NCBI GenBank assembly: GCA_963764675.1
Contig: CAVXTQ010000011.1
Location: forward strand, 620,001-684,000
Direction: 5' to 3'
DNA length: 64,000 nucleotides
Source of the DNA: Acidiferrum sp963764675
Lineage (GTDB): Bacteria > Acidobacteriota > Terriglobia > Acidiferrales > UBA7541
The notes under the pieces were generated by a model, which saw only the letters and a list, made by a program, of their open reading frames with translations, had not been told where the DNA came from and did no database searches. Both the position numbers and the translations under genes were made by a program. Positions within the stretch are counted from its first letter, which is position 1; every line of letters begins with the position of its first letter. This document shows positions 52,108 to 61,163 of the stretch, one piece after another.

Positions 52108-52126
52108 CTCCTAGCTAGACTAGGAG
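52108..52126. promoter_or_regulatory. Inverted repeat upstream of padR (candidate operator)
   Basis: CTCCTAG (52108-52114) and CTAGGAG (52120-52126) are complementary around a 5-nt spacer, with another ACTAGGAG at 52088-52095. The second arm contains the ribosome-binding site of padR, as expected for autoregulation. Confidence 0.4.
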
Positions 52127-52136
52127 GCCACACACA

Positions 52137-52478
52137 GTGGGCAAAACCGCGGAATTACTCCCGGGCACACTCGATATGCTGATCCTCAAAGCGGTGTCCT
52201 TGAAACCCCTGCATGGATACGGCGTGTTGCTGCGCATCCGGCAGATCTCAAGGGATGCGCTTGAGATTCCACAGGGATCCTTATATCCGGCCCTCTACCG
52301 GTTGGAGCACCACGATCTCATCGCCGCCGAATGGGGGCAGAGCGAGAACAACCGCCGGGCGAAGTACTACACCTTGACCGCCGCGGGGCGTCGCCGCCTG
52401 CGTGAGGAAACGGCTGGCTGGAACCGGCTGGCGTCTGCGATTGCCGCGGCCTTGAACACGACTTCGGAGGAGGTGTGA
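52137..52478 (+). CDS. PadR-family transcriptional regulator
   Basis: This 113-aa winged-helix repressor has LLPGTLDMLILKAVSLKPLHGYGVLLRIRQIS, IPQGSLYPALYRLEHHDLIAAEW and RRAKYYTLTAAGRRRL, the complete PadR domain with a short C-terminal helix. It starts at GTG with AGGAGG in front. Its stop is 1 nt before the ADOP start, the usual PadR-ADOP pair in Acidobacteria. Since the ADOP partner is decayed, this regulator may have lost its target. Confidence 0.9.
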   Translation: MGKTAELLPGTLDMLILKAVSLKPLHGYGVLLRIRQISRDALEIPQGSLYPALYRLEHHDLIAAEWGQSENNRRAKYYTLTAAGRRRLREETAGWNRLASAIAAALNTTSEEV

Positions 52479-52479
52479 C

Positions 52480-55157
52480 ATGTTCCAGCGCTTTCGTTCT
52501 TTGTTTCGCGTGCTCACCCGGCGGCGTGATTTCGAAGACGGAATGTCCGAGGAGCTGCGCTTCCACATCGAGCAATACACCGAAGACCTAGTGCGCTCCG
52601 GCATCTCACCGAGAAAAAGCGGCCCGCCGTCGCACGGATCGAACTCGGCAGCCTTTATCAATATCAAAGGGGATTGCCGGGAGGCATTTGGCGTTCACCT
52701 GTTCGACGAGCTTCGCAGGCAGCTGCAGTTACGCCGTCCGGTTGCTGCGAAAGACCCCGGCATTTACAGCTACCGCGCTTCTGACCCTCGCCGTTTGCTT
52801 CGGCGCGAATCTGACGATTTTTGCCGTGATCGATTCGGTGCTGCTCCGCCCGCTGCCATTTCCCGAGCCCGGCCGGCTGATGACGATCTTCAACACTTAT
52901 CCGAAAGCCGGCGTCGATCGCGACGGCTCCTCGCTGACCAACTATTACGAGCGCCGCGGCCAAATTCCCGCTTTCAGCCTCGCTCTCGATCTACCGCTAT
53001 GGAACGGAGATTGTCGGTGAGCCCGGCTCGACGGAACGCCTGCCAGACCATGCGAGTATCTCCGGATTTTTTCTCTACCCTCGGGCTCGGCCCCGCGATC
53101 GGACGCACTTTCACGGACGAGGAAACCACCTATCGAAACCGACCACGTTGCCATTCTTTCCGACACGTTTTGGCGGCAACGATTCAACGCCGATCCCCAC
53201 GTGATCGGGAGGCAGATTCGTGTAAACAGCGTTCCCAGAACTGTGATCGGCGTCTTGCCTCCCGAGCTTCCGCTTTCTCTCTTCCGATGCCCGGGTGTTC
53301 TTCCCGCTTGCATCGCGCGCTGAAGATCGCATGCCATCGCGAGCGGCATTCGGGCGGAAATGTCATCCAAATGATTGCCCGCCTCCAACCGGGCGCCACT
53401 CTCGCGCAAGCCCAGTCGGAGATCGACGCGCAGAACGCGGCATTGGAAGTCGACGACCCCCAGGCCAAGATGATTGCCGATGCGGGCTTTCGTTCCCTGG
53501 TGGTGCCATTGCACGCGGACCACGTCGCAGCCGTCCGCCCCACTCTGCTGCTGCTGGAGGCGGGCGTACTGGTTCTTCTCTTGATCGGCGCAGTCAACCT
53601 CGTGAACCTGCTTCTTATCCGCGCCAGCGGTCGAGTCAAAGAATTAGCCGTTCGCCAGGCGCTTGGCGCAAGCTGGAGATACCTCGTGAGCGAAGCGGTC
53701 GTCGAGACCACCTTGCTCACGTTCGCCGGAGGACTGCTCGGACTCGCCGTCGGCGCCGGCGGAATTCGACTGCTGCGCGCGTTGGGCGCTGATCGCCTGC
53801 CCTTGGGAGGTCACATCGCCTTCGACGCCCGATTGGCATTGGTCGGCCTCGTCGCAGCCATCATCATGGGCATCGTGTTCGCGGCGCCCGTCGCTTGGTT
53901 CAATCTTCGACGGCATCTCGGAAATGCGCTTCAATCGGAGAGCCGTGGCGGAACGAGCGGGCGCGGCGCTCAAATCCTGCGTCATAGTTTCATCGTTTCT
54001 CAGATTGCCTTGGCGTTCATTCTGTTGGCCGGAGCGGGTCTGCTCGGGCTGAGTCTTCAGCGAGTGATGGCCGTTTCTCCGGGCTTCCGGTCCGACCACG
54101 TGCTGACCGGGCAAATCTTGCTTCCGTGGGCAGACTACCCGGCCGGCAGCCCGCCTGGCATTTGCGGAAAGCTTGATGGACAAACTCGGCCACCTACCGG
54201 GAGTGTTGTCCGCGGGCGTGGTCAACAATGTGCCTTTCAGTGGCAACATCGGCAAAAGCGCCGCCACGGTAATGGGTCACGTTCTCCGCCCTGGCGAATC
54301 CGCGCGAGGGCACTATTCTTATGGCGTCGCGGGCGACTACTTTCGCGCGATGGGTTTCTCCCTGCGGGCGGGACGATTTCTCACCGCCGACGATTCACGT
54401 CGCTCTGAGCGAGTCTGCGTTGTGGATGAAGACTTCGCGCGATACTACTGGCCGAACGCCAGCGCTATTGGCCAACGCTTGTGGGACGGCTCCGAAGCGG
54501 GAAAGGATGCCGAAGCATTCACCGTCGTCGGCGTTGTCGGCGGGGTGAAACAAGCGGGGCTCACCGAAGACGAAGCCCAGGGCGCGATTTATTATCCCTA
54601 CGCCTTCCGCATCGGTGACAGCGTCTTCGTCGCCGTCCGCACCAGCCTGCCACCGGAATCGCTCGGGTTGACGCTGCAAAAGGTAGTTCGGCAAATCGAT
54701 GCCGACGTGCCAGTCAATGATCTCCGGTCGATGGACACTCGCATTGCCGACAGCCTGGTCGCCCGTCGCTCACCGGCATTGCTCGGCTGGCCTCTTCTCA
54801 GGGATAGCTCTGTTGCTCACCGCCATCGGCACCTATGGAGTGTTGAGTTACGCCGTGGCACAGCGTCGCCGCGAGATCGGCGTGCGCATGGCCCTGGGTG
54901 CGCAACCCGGGCAGATCCGCCGCCAGTTTTTTTCTCTCTCCCTGCGACTGCTCGCAGCCGGAACGCTATTGGGCTTGATCGGAGCATGGCAGGCAGGCCG
55001 AGCCATGCGGGCGGTGCTCTTCCACGTACCGGCATCGAACCTGGCGATCCTCGTAGGTGCTGCGTGCGTCACGGCGATAGTGTGCATCGCTGCTTGCGTG
55101 CTGCCATCTCAACGCGCCGCGCGGATATCTCCGATGGAGGCTCTCGCCGAGGAGTAG
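52480..55157 (+). pseudogene. ADOP-type permease with multiple frameshifts
   Basis: Pieces of one ADOP permease appear in order but in changing frames. MFQRFRSLFRVLTRRRDFED is in frame 1. RLLRKTPAFTATALLTLAVCF and DSVLLRPLPFPEPGR are in frame 2, then a short piece ending near 53040. VSPDFFSTLGLGPAIGRTF is back in frame 1. The FWRQRFNADPHVIGRQIRVN part is again shifted. NVIQMIARLQPG to RSDHVLTGQILLPWADY is frame 1. LPGVLSAGVVNNVPFSG to TSLPPESLGL is frame 2 from about 54165. GVLSYAVAQRRREIGVRMALG to the end is frame 3. At least six shifts make it non-functional. The clean neighbours argue against general sequencing error. Confidence 0.85.
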
Positions 55158-55187
55158 AGAATCCGCTCAACCCTGTGCCTGTGCTGG

Positions 55188-56174
55188 TCAAACATTCTGC
55201 GCACTACCAAATCTTCGCCGGTATGCGCTGGGGGACGCTCCTGTGTGTCGCTCGAAAAGCTGGCGGAAAAAAGCGGCATCTTGGTAGCCGACGGCGTCAC
55301 TGATCTCCTGCACAGTGCGATGGTCGCTCTCCAGCAGGCGTTTGGCGGCGGCGATCCGTAGCTTCTGCAAGTAGAGCAACGGGCTGTCTCCGGTAGCTTG
55401 TTTGAAGCGCCGAACAAAATTGCGCAGGCTCATGCCCACGAGCCGCGCCGGCGCCTCGAGCGGGAAGGTTCGCTGAAAATTCTGATGCAGCCAGTCCTGC
55501 GCGCTGGAGATGGCCCCATCGCTGTGCTCGGTTTTCAAGGGCACGATGGCAAACCCAGCCTGCCATGCGCGGGGTGTCTCGATGAGCAGGGCCTTGGCGC
55601 ATTGCATGGCAACGTCGTGGCCGCAGAATTTCTCCACCAGATACAGGCTCAGATCGAGCGCCGCATGCACGCCACCGCCGCAGTAGAAACCGCGGTCCTC
55701 GGTCACCATCAACTCCGGCATCCACCGCACCTTGGGATATTTCTCGCGGAACCGCTCGGCCAGGCCCCAGTGTGTGGTGGCACGTTTGCCGTCAAGCATC
55801 CCGGTAGCTGCAACCAGACCCACGCCTGAGCACACACTGGCGATGGCCGCCCCCCGTTTGTGCCACCGCCGTAGCCAGGGTACAACCGGCGCATTGCGTT
55901 CTACGACGTCGTCCAAGCTGAGTCCCGTGGTCGGAATAAAAATGAGTTCTGTTTTGCGAATGGTTGTGAGTGCTGCGTCAGGCCGGATCTGGATTCGCCC
56001 GTCACAGTGAACGGCGCGTCCATCCACCGATGCTGTGGTTACGCGAAAGCGAGGCGCCAGCCGCTTTCCCGTAAGGAGGTTCCACAGCGTCCCCGCGTGA
56101 CGGAAGACCTCCATCGGCCCGACTGCGGTGGACGAGAAAGTTCCGTCGAGAAATAAGACTGTGACTTCAATCAT
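55188..56174 (-). CDS. GlxA-family AraC-type regulator (second copy)
   Basis: This 328-aa regulator has an N-terminal DJ-1/PfpI-like domain (EVTVLFLDGTFSSTAVGPMEVFRHAG; AAIASVCSGVGLVAATGMLDGKRATTHW) and a C-terminal AraC domain (RLVGMSLRNFVRRFKQATGDSPLLYLQKLRI and VQEISDAVGYQDAAFFRQLFERHTGASPSAYRRRF). It shares its layout with the one at 50986 but is clearly divergent. It is convergent with the decayed ADOP gene, 30 nt away, and divergent from the DUF4242-like gene, which may be its target. Confidence 0.87.
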   Translation of the reverse strand: MIEVTVLFLDGTFSSTAVGPMEVFRHAGTLWNLLTGKRLAPRFRVTTASVDGRAVHCDGRIQIRPDAALTTIRKTELIFIPTTGLSLDDVVERNAPVVPWLRRWHKRGAAIASVCSGVGLVAATGMLDGKRATTHWGLAERFREKYPKVRWMPELMVTEDRGFYCGGGVHAALDLSLYLVEKFCGHDVAMQCAKALLIETPRAWQAGFAIVPLKTEHSDGAISSAQDWLHQNFQRTFPLEAPARLVGMSLRNFVRRFKQATGDSPLLYLQKLRIAAAKRLLESDHRTVQEISDAVGYQDAAFFRQLFERHTGASPSAYRRRFGSAQNV

Positions 56175-56320
56175 GGGCTGTCTCTCCCGACGCTAAACAT
56201 CGCGATGGCCTAAATACCTATGTAGAATGGCAAATCTGCCATCTTGTTTGCAAGCCTTTTCCGCTTCTATCCTTGAGCATCGAAGCAACGTCTTCGACAA
56301 AGAAGCCTACGGAGGATGCT

Positions 56321-56602
56321 ATGAAGAAATATGTGATTGAGCGTGAGATTCCCAAAGTCGGAACGATCGAGGGCCAGCAGTTGCGGGAAGCTGCGAACAA
56401 GTCCAATAACGTGCTGCGCCATCTGGGGCCCGATATTCAGTGGCGGGAATCCTTTGTTTCCGCCGACAAAATGTTCTGTGTATACCTTGCCAAAGATGAG
56501 GCCATCATCCACAAGCACGCAGAAATGAGCGGCTTTCCTGCCACCAAGATCACCGAAATCGGCAAGACCATTGACCCCACGACCGCCAAGTGTGGTAAAT
56601 AA
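56321..56602 (+). CDS. DUF4242-like small protein
   Basis: This 93-aa protein has YVIEREIPKVGTIEGQQLREAANKSNNVLRHLG, ESFVSADKMFCVYLAKDEAIIHKHAEMSGFPATKITEI and a Cys near the end. This is the ferredoxin-like DUF4242 fold, known from the nickel-responsive SCO4226 protein of Streptomyces. Biochemical function is not established. ATG 56321 has ACGGAGGATGCT before it. It is divergent from the GlxA-type regulator. Downstream bases 56603-56787 contain no gene. Confidence 0.75.
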   Translation: MKKYVIEREIPKVGTIEGQQLREAANKSNNVLRHLGPDIQWRESFVSADKMFCVYLAKDEAIIHKHAEMSGFPATKITEIGKTIDPTTAKCGK

Positions 56603-56787
56603 GCCGGCCACGCGCTCCATTCGGAGGGCTCGCGAAGGCCTGCCTTAGTCCTCTGAGTCTGGGAAAACTAGGGTAGGTCCCGGCTCTTCCATACCAGAGA
56701 ACCGTAGAAGACCTTTTCCAAGTCTCTATAGTGGAAGGAATGAAAAGAAAAAAGGGAGTGCTTCGGTTCGGAGGCTAAAAACGGAAT

Positions 56788-57957
56788 CTAATCCGTAAAG
56801 ACCACGCCGATCGCGCTGCGCCCCTTCTCCGCTCCTACATCGATGCGCACCACGTACCCGCGCAGTTGCATGGCTTGCATGCCATTCGCGCCGCCCGCTT
56901 CCATCACCACCTGCAATTCCGATTGCAGCCGAGGATTGTGCCGCAGCGAAATCATCGCTCCCTGCAACGACAAATCGCTCACGATCGTTTCTTCCTCGAA
57001 CCGGTGCCCGCCCTCGGTCACGCCCGACACCTTCGCCCGGAACTGTGCCTCGCGCCGCAAAGCCGTTCGCGTCCCCGGCATGTGCGCGTCCACGCGCCCT
57101 CCCGGCGCACCCAGCGTGATCACCATGCCCTCGCTCGCCGCGAACACCGAATCAAACTCTTCGCGCGCCTGCCGCAAGATCGTGTCCACCATGCGATCGG
57201 TCGAATCAGGATCGTGATGAAACAACACCAATGTCTTCGCGTTGACCTCGCGCGCGAGGTGCGCTCCTTCCAGCCACGTGGAATGCCCCCACCCGCGCCG
57301 CGTGCTCGCCAGTTGCTCCGGCGTATACTGCGCGTCGTTGATGAAGATGTCCGCGCCCTCCGCCAATTCTCGCAAGCTCTTATCCAACTCCGGATCGCCC
57401 GGTTCGTTGTCCGTCGCGTACGCCACCGTTCCCGCCGGCGTCTCAATTCGGAAGCCCAGGCACCCTTGCGGATGATTCAGCGAACGCGCGGTAATTTTAT
57501 TCTCCCCGATCGTGAACGAATCCCCGCCCGCCACTTCCTGAAACTTCCGCTTGGCGTTCATCGCCGACATATTCACCGGGAAATACGGCATCGCCATCTG
57601 CGTTTCAAAAACTTGCTTCAAGCTGTCGCGCCCCAAAAACTTTGACCGGAAGCTATAAAAATGAAAGTGATTGTTCTCCGCATAGAGCGGCGAAAAAAAC
57701 GGAATGCCTTGAATGTGGTCCCAGTGATAGTGCGTGATGAAAATATGCGCTTCCGGCAGCCGCGCCGCGTCCGGCATGGCCCACCGGCTCCCCAGCATCC
57801 GCACTCCCGTCCCGCAATCCAAAATAATCTGTGTCCCGTCCGGCGCGATCAGCTCCAGGCAAGGCGTGTTCCCCCCATAGCGCCACGTCGCCGGGTCCAC
57901 CGTCGGCGTCGATCCTCGCACGCCCCAGAAGCTCAATTTGGCAGAGGGAGCAGTCAT
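56788..57957 (-). CDS. Metallo-beta-lactamase-fold hydrolase fused to a PilZ domain
   Basis: In this 389-aa protein, residues 1-~275 form an MBL-fold hydrolase: KLSFWGVRGSTPTV, LDCGTG, the metal motif HYHWDH (76-81), the Asp in YATDNEPG, and HHDPD. This matches the phosphodiesterase/RNase-Z-like group. The C-terminal ~100 residues resemble PilZ: ALRREAQFRAKV in place of the RxxxR motif, VSDLSLQGAMISLRH for the (D/N)-S-x-x-G strand, and IGVVFTD at the end. PilZ binds cyclic di-GMP in many proteins, so the hydrolase may be c-di-GMP-regulated; the weak RxxxR motif makes this uncertain. It stands alone. Confidence 0.8.
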   Translation of the reverse strand: MTAPSAKLSFWGVRGSTPTVDPATWRYGGNTPCLELIAPDGTQIILDCGTGVRMLGSRWAMPDAARLPEAHIFITHYHWDHIQGIPFFSPLYAENNHFHFYSFRSKFLGRDSLKQVFETQMAMPYFPVNMSAMNAKRKFQEVAGGDSFTIGENKITARSLNHPQGCLGFRIETPAGTVAYATDNEPGDPELDKSLRELAEGADIFINDAQYTPEQLASTRRGWGHSTWLEGAHLAREVNAKTLVLFHHDPDSTDRMVDTILRQAREEFDSVFAASEGMVITLGAPGGRVDAHMPGTRTALRREAQFRAKVSGVTEGGHRFEEETIVSDLSLQGAMISLRHNPRLQSELQVVMEAGGANGMQAMQLRGYVVRIDVGAEKGRSAIGVVFTD

Positions 57958-58158
57958 CGTTCAGCGTGACCTTGTGTCTACGACACTCCTACACGAATAC
58001 CGCTGACGCACGAATTTAGGTAACGGGAAGCCTTCGTTGATGTTGGCAGCCGCCAGCAGCACCGTCAATGAATTCACGGCGGGAACGTGTCAAACTGCCC
58101 ACTAAGCCCCCCACGGGGGCTGCGCCGTGGCAGTTCGAGCGCGTAGAATAGTGTGGGC

Positions 58159-59217
58159 ATGCACACCCACTCCCACGACCACGAGCATTCACTGGAGTCC
58201 GGGCACGAGCATCGCGACGATGCCTCCGAGTCTGGTCACGATCACGACCACAGTCACGAGCATTCGCATTCCGCCGACTTCGGGCACAGCCACGGACACG
58301 GTCACAGCCATCACGGCCACGTGCACCCGACGCTGCCGGCTTCGGTCCTCGGCTGGGCCATGGTCGCTACGCTCGGCCTCGTTGGCGCGGAAGTCGTCGG
58401 CGGCATCCTCGGCCACTCCGTCGCGCTGCTCAACGACGCGGTACACAATCTTTCCGACGTTCCCGCGCTAGGCATCTCCTGGCTCGCCATGCGCTGGGCC
58501 GAGCGTCCCGCCGACTCCGAGAAGACTTACGGCTACCATCGCGCAGGAATCCTTGCCGCCTTCACCAACGCCCTCGCGCTGGTGTTCCTCTCCATGTGGC
58601 TCGGCTACGAATCCATCGAGCGCTTCCGCTCACCCGTCGATGTCGTCGAGAGCTGGATGATTTGGACGTCCCTAGCCGCGCTCGCCGTCAACGGCGGCAT
58701 CACGCTGGCGTTGGTGCGCGGCCGCGGCGACCTCAATCTCCGTAGCATCCTGGTGCACAACTTCGGCGATGCGCTCTCGAACATCGCCATCATCGTCGGC
58801 GCCGTGGTGATCGGCGCCACCGGACTGCGCTGGATCGATCCGCTCCTAGGCCTCGCCATCGGCCTGCTCGTGTTGTGGTCCAGCATCGGCATCCTCCGCG
58901 AATCCGCGCACGTCTTGCTCGAAGGCCGCCCGCGCGAGATGCGCGTCGAGGAAGTGGCTCGCGCGATCCTCACCATCGAAGGCGTGAACGAAGTTCACGA
59001 TGTGCACATCTGGTCGCTCGGCGCCGGCCACAACGCGCTGAGCCTGCACGCGCGCATTCCGGATATGCACCTGGACGAGTGCGAGCGCATCCTCATCGCA
59101 ATTCAAGAGAAAGCCGCCAAAGACTTCAGCATCGGCCACACCACGATTCAATTTGAACGCGCCGGATTGCCAGCGCAGTCGGGCTACGTCATGCCCGAGC
59201 CGGCTAAGAAGGAATAA
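58159..59217 (+). CDS. Cation diffusion facilitator (zinc exporter) with His-rich N-terminus
   Basis: This 352-aa CDF transporter begins with about 55 residues made largely of His, Asp, Glu and Ser (HTHSHDHEHS; HGHGHSHHGHVH), a metal-sensing or buffering tail. Six membrane helices follow: GWAMVATLGLVGAEVVGGILGHSVALLNDAVHNLSDV carries one ligand pair, and LNLRSILVHNFGDALSNIAIIVGAVVIG the H-x-x-x-D pair of helix 5. The C-terminal cytoplasmic domain (VEEVARAILTIEGVNEVHDVHIWSLGAGHNALSLHARI) is complete. Zinc or another divalent metal is exported in exchange for protons. The first helix pair reads HNLSD, the normal Zn form. ATG 58159 or GTG 58153 may serve as start. Confidence 0.9.
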   Translation: MHTHSHDHEHSLESGHEHRDDASESGHDHDHSHEHSHSADFGHSHGHGHSHHGHVHPTLPASVLGWAMVATLGLVGAEVVGGILGHSVALLNDAVHNLSDVPALGISWLAMRWAERPADSEKTYGYHRAGILAAFTNALALVFLSMWLGYESIERFRSPVDVVESWMIWTSLAALAVNGGITLALVRGRGDLNLRSILVHNFGDALSNIAIIVGAVVIGATGLRWIDPLLGLAIGLLVLWSSIGILRESAHVLLEGRPREMRVEEVARAILTIEGVNEVHDVHIWSLGAGHNALSLHARIPDMHLDECERILIAIQEKAAKDFSIGHTTIQFERAGLPAQSGYVMPEPAKKE

Positions 59218-59239
59218 GAAATAAAGCGAAGAAATTAAC

Positions 59240-59995
59240 TCAGGCGGGAAGCCGGAAATTCAATCCGCGCTGTTCGTTGAACTGTTGCGTCGCGTCCATG
59301 TCCAGCGCGTCTTGCGTAACGCTTCGGCGCACGCCATCGCGCGTCACGTAGCGCAGCGTCCCGTTGTCCCAGGAGTAGGCCACCGCAAACAGCAAGCTGC
59401 CGTCGCGCCGCACAAACACGTACTCCGCCGCATTGCGGGGTAGCGGCGCAGGAGCGCCCAGTCCTGGCAAAAACTGATCCGCCGCGTCGCGGTCGTTTTC
59501 CGCACCGGCCGCATTCGCAGCAGCTTCTTCCTCGACGATCGGCTGGCTCTCTCCCGGCTGCCCCTCCATCACGATCACGCCAGGCGACAACAAAAACCCG
59601 CCGAAGCCAAAACCCAGCCCAGCTCGATTATCGAAGCGCGAATGGAATCGCCCGGACCCTTGTCCGGAATTGATGGCGGCGAAGTGGGAGAAGTCAAATC
59701 CCAGCCCGGGAACGCTCGAAGCCTCGGTCGGAAACAACGGCAAGTGTCGCAACCCAGAAGCGACGCTAACGCTGTGATTGACCGTGCCGCTAGTATGGAC
59801 ACGGCGGAGTCCGCCAGGCGCGATCGCAACGTGCGTCCCTGTTGAAGCCCGTGCAACGGGATGCCCCGCAGGAGCCATAGCGTGCGGAGCCGCCACGGCG
59901 ACAGAGCCAGAACTGGCAATCCCACCGTGATGCTGCGCTGCTGCAAAAGCGGGAACCCCCAAGACGAAGCTGGCGAAGATCAATGATCGGCGCAT
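59240..59995 (-). CDS. Secreted hypothetical protein
   Basis: This protein of about 251 aa has a signal peptide (RRSLIFASFVLGVPAFAAAQ). The mature N-terminal half is low in complexity (Ala, His, Ser, Gly). The C-terminal part (AEYVFVRRDGSLLFAVAYSWDNGTLRYVTRDGVRRSVTQDALDMDATQQFNEQRG) is a short conserved beta-sandwich-like unit seen at the end of many acidobacterial exported proteins. A further ATG lies 14 codons upstream. It is convergent with the CDF gene, 22 nt apart. Function unknown. Confidence 0.7.
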   Translation of the reverse strand: MRRSLIFASFVLGVPAFAAAQHHGGIASSGSVAVAAPHAMAPAGHPVARASTGTHVAIAPGGLRRVHTSGTVNHSVSVASGLRHLPLFPTEASSVPGLGFDFSHFAAINSGQGSGRFHSRFDNRAGLGFGFGGFLLSPGVIVMEGQPGESQPIVEEEAAANAAGAENDRDAADQFLPGLGAPAPLPRNAAEYVFVRRDGSLLFAVAYSWDNGTLRYVTRDGVRRSVTQDALDMDATQQFNEQRGLNFRLPA

Positions 59996-60037
59996 GCGAA
60001 GGCCCTTCCCACCGGACCGGGTATTCATCGAGCCCAA

Positions 60038-60337
60038 GCGGGGACTAACTCAGGCTCACTAAGAATGATGCGCGCATTATGCTATTGGTTTCAAGCCCCG
60101 GGACCGCCATTCCCCCGAATGGCCCTTATTCCCCGGGATGACGCCCTTCACCCGCGCACTGGGTCACCTTAGATCGACGACACGCCGAAATTCAGGCAAG
60201 TCAGACGGAGTCACGGGCAAGTCACCCGCGCAGCATGGCCGAAAAAACTTTCTTCGACCAAGGTCGAACCAAGCAGTGCCGGACAACGTTTCTACCCTTG
60301 ACGGCCGGATACGAGCACTGCCCATCGCGAGGGACGC
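60038..60337. other. Gene-free stretch between divergent genes
   Basis: These 300 bases separate the secreted hypothetical gene and the lipoprotein gene. Short ORFs on both strands show no family features. Promoters for both genes should lie here; none is clear enough to mark. Confidence 0.45.
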
Positions 60338-61096
60338 GTGTTCAGCCTCCGGGGTTTGCGGCCGGCGTTGTTGGTTGGTCTCGCAGTATGGGTTGCGACA
60401 GCCTGCGGTCCGGTCCACTTACAGGGCGGACCTCAGGCGCAACCTGATAACGGTCGATGGCGAGGCCCGGAGGCCGCGAACCTCATAAGATTGCTCGATT
60501 TGCCGAAAGCCCCGCCACCTGATGCCTACGCTATAACCGGCGACCTGCTGCCTCCCTTCCTCCGCGCGGTTCTGGCCACCTGGGGGCGCGAGTTTCCGCA
60601 AAATACACTGACAGCCAATGGCGTGATCCTCGTGATCCGGCCGGACCAGTTCTACTCCGGCCTCGACCCCGATCAACGCAAGTGGCTGGCAAGCCGGGAG
60701 ATGCTCGGCATCGCGAATTTTCCGCTCGTCATCAACCCGCTGACGACGGGCGACGACTGGTATCTGGCGGCGCAAAGCGAGTGGAAGCGCGGGAACGACG
60801 ACGCGATTTACGTCCTGCTGACGTCGCTCTACCACGAAGTGGCGCACACGCGGCGCGGCTCGGATGAGCGGTCGGCGTATCGCGAGCAGTTGGAGTTGTT
60901 TGAACGGTTTCAGCAGCGCGGCAAGCTGGCGAGTCGCTACGGACAGCTTTGCCACAAGCTCCTGAACGATCGCTGCATCGACCTGGTGCGGCATCCCGAG
61001 CAGTATATTCGGGTGACGGTACGCCTCGGCGGGCAAACCACGGCGATTTTGGTGCGGTCGGACAAGGCGCCGGCGGGATTTCTCCGGGCGCCGTGA
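60338..61096 (+). CDS. Putative lipoprotein with HEXXH zinc-peptidase-like motif
   Basis: This 252-aa protein starts LRPALLVGLAVWVATACGP, with a Cys after a lipobox-like ATAC. The centre holds LLTSLYHEVAHTRRGSDERSAYREQLELF: HEVAH is an HEXXH motif and the Glu in the following helix could be the third ligand, a gluzincin-like arrangement. I do not recognise a named peptidase family, so an enzymatic role is only suggested. The start is GTG without a clear ribosome site, which leaves the N-terminus somewhat uncertain. It precedes the winged-helix/TolB gene on the same strand. Confidence 0.65.
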   Translation: MFSLRGLRPALLVGLAVWVATACGPVHLQGGPQAQPDNGRWRGPEAANLIRLLDLPKAPPPDAYAITGDLLPPFLRAVLATWGREFPQNTLTANGVILVIRPDQFYSGLDPDQRKWLASREMLGIANFPLVINPLTTGDDWYLAAQSEWKRGNDDAIYVLLTSLYHEVAHTRRGSDERSAYREQLELFERFQQRGKLASRYGQLCHKLLNDRCIDLVRHPEQYIRVTVRLGGQTTAILVRSDKAPAGFLRAP

Positions 61097-61163
61097 CGCC
61101 GGCACCACGCGACCTTTCCTCTTGCTGCGCCGTCCATCCGGTAGGCAGTACATTCGGTGGGCT

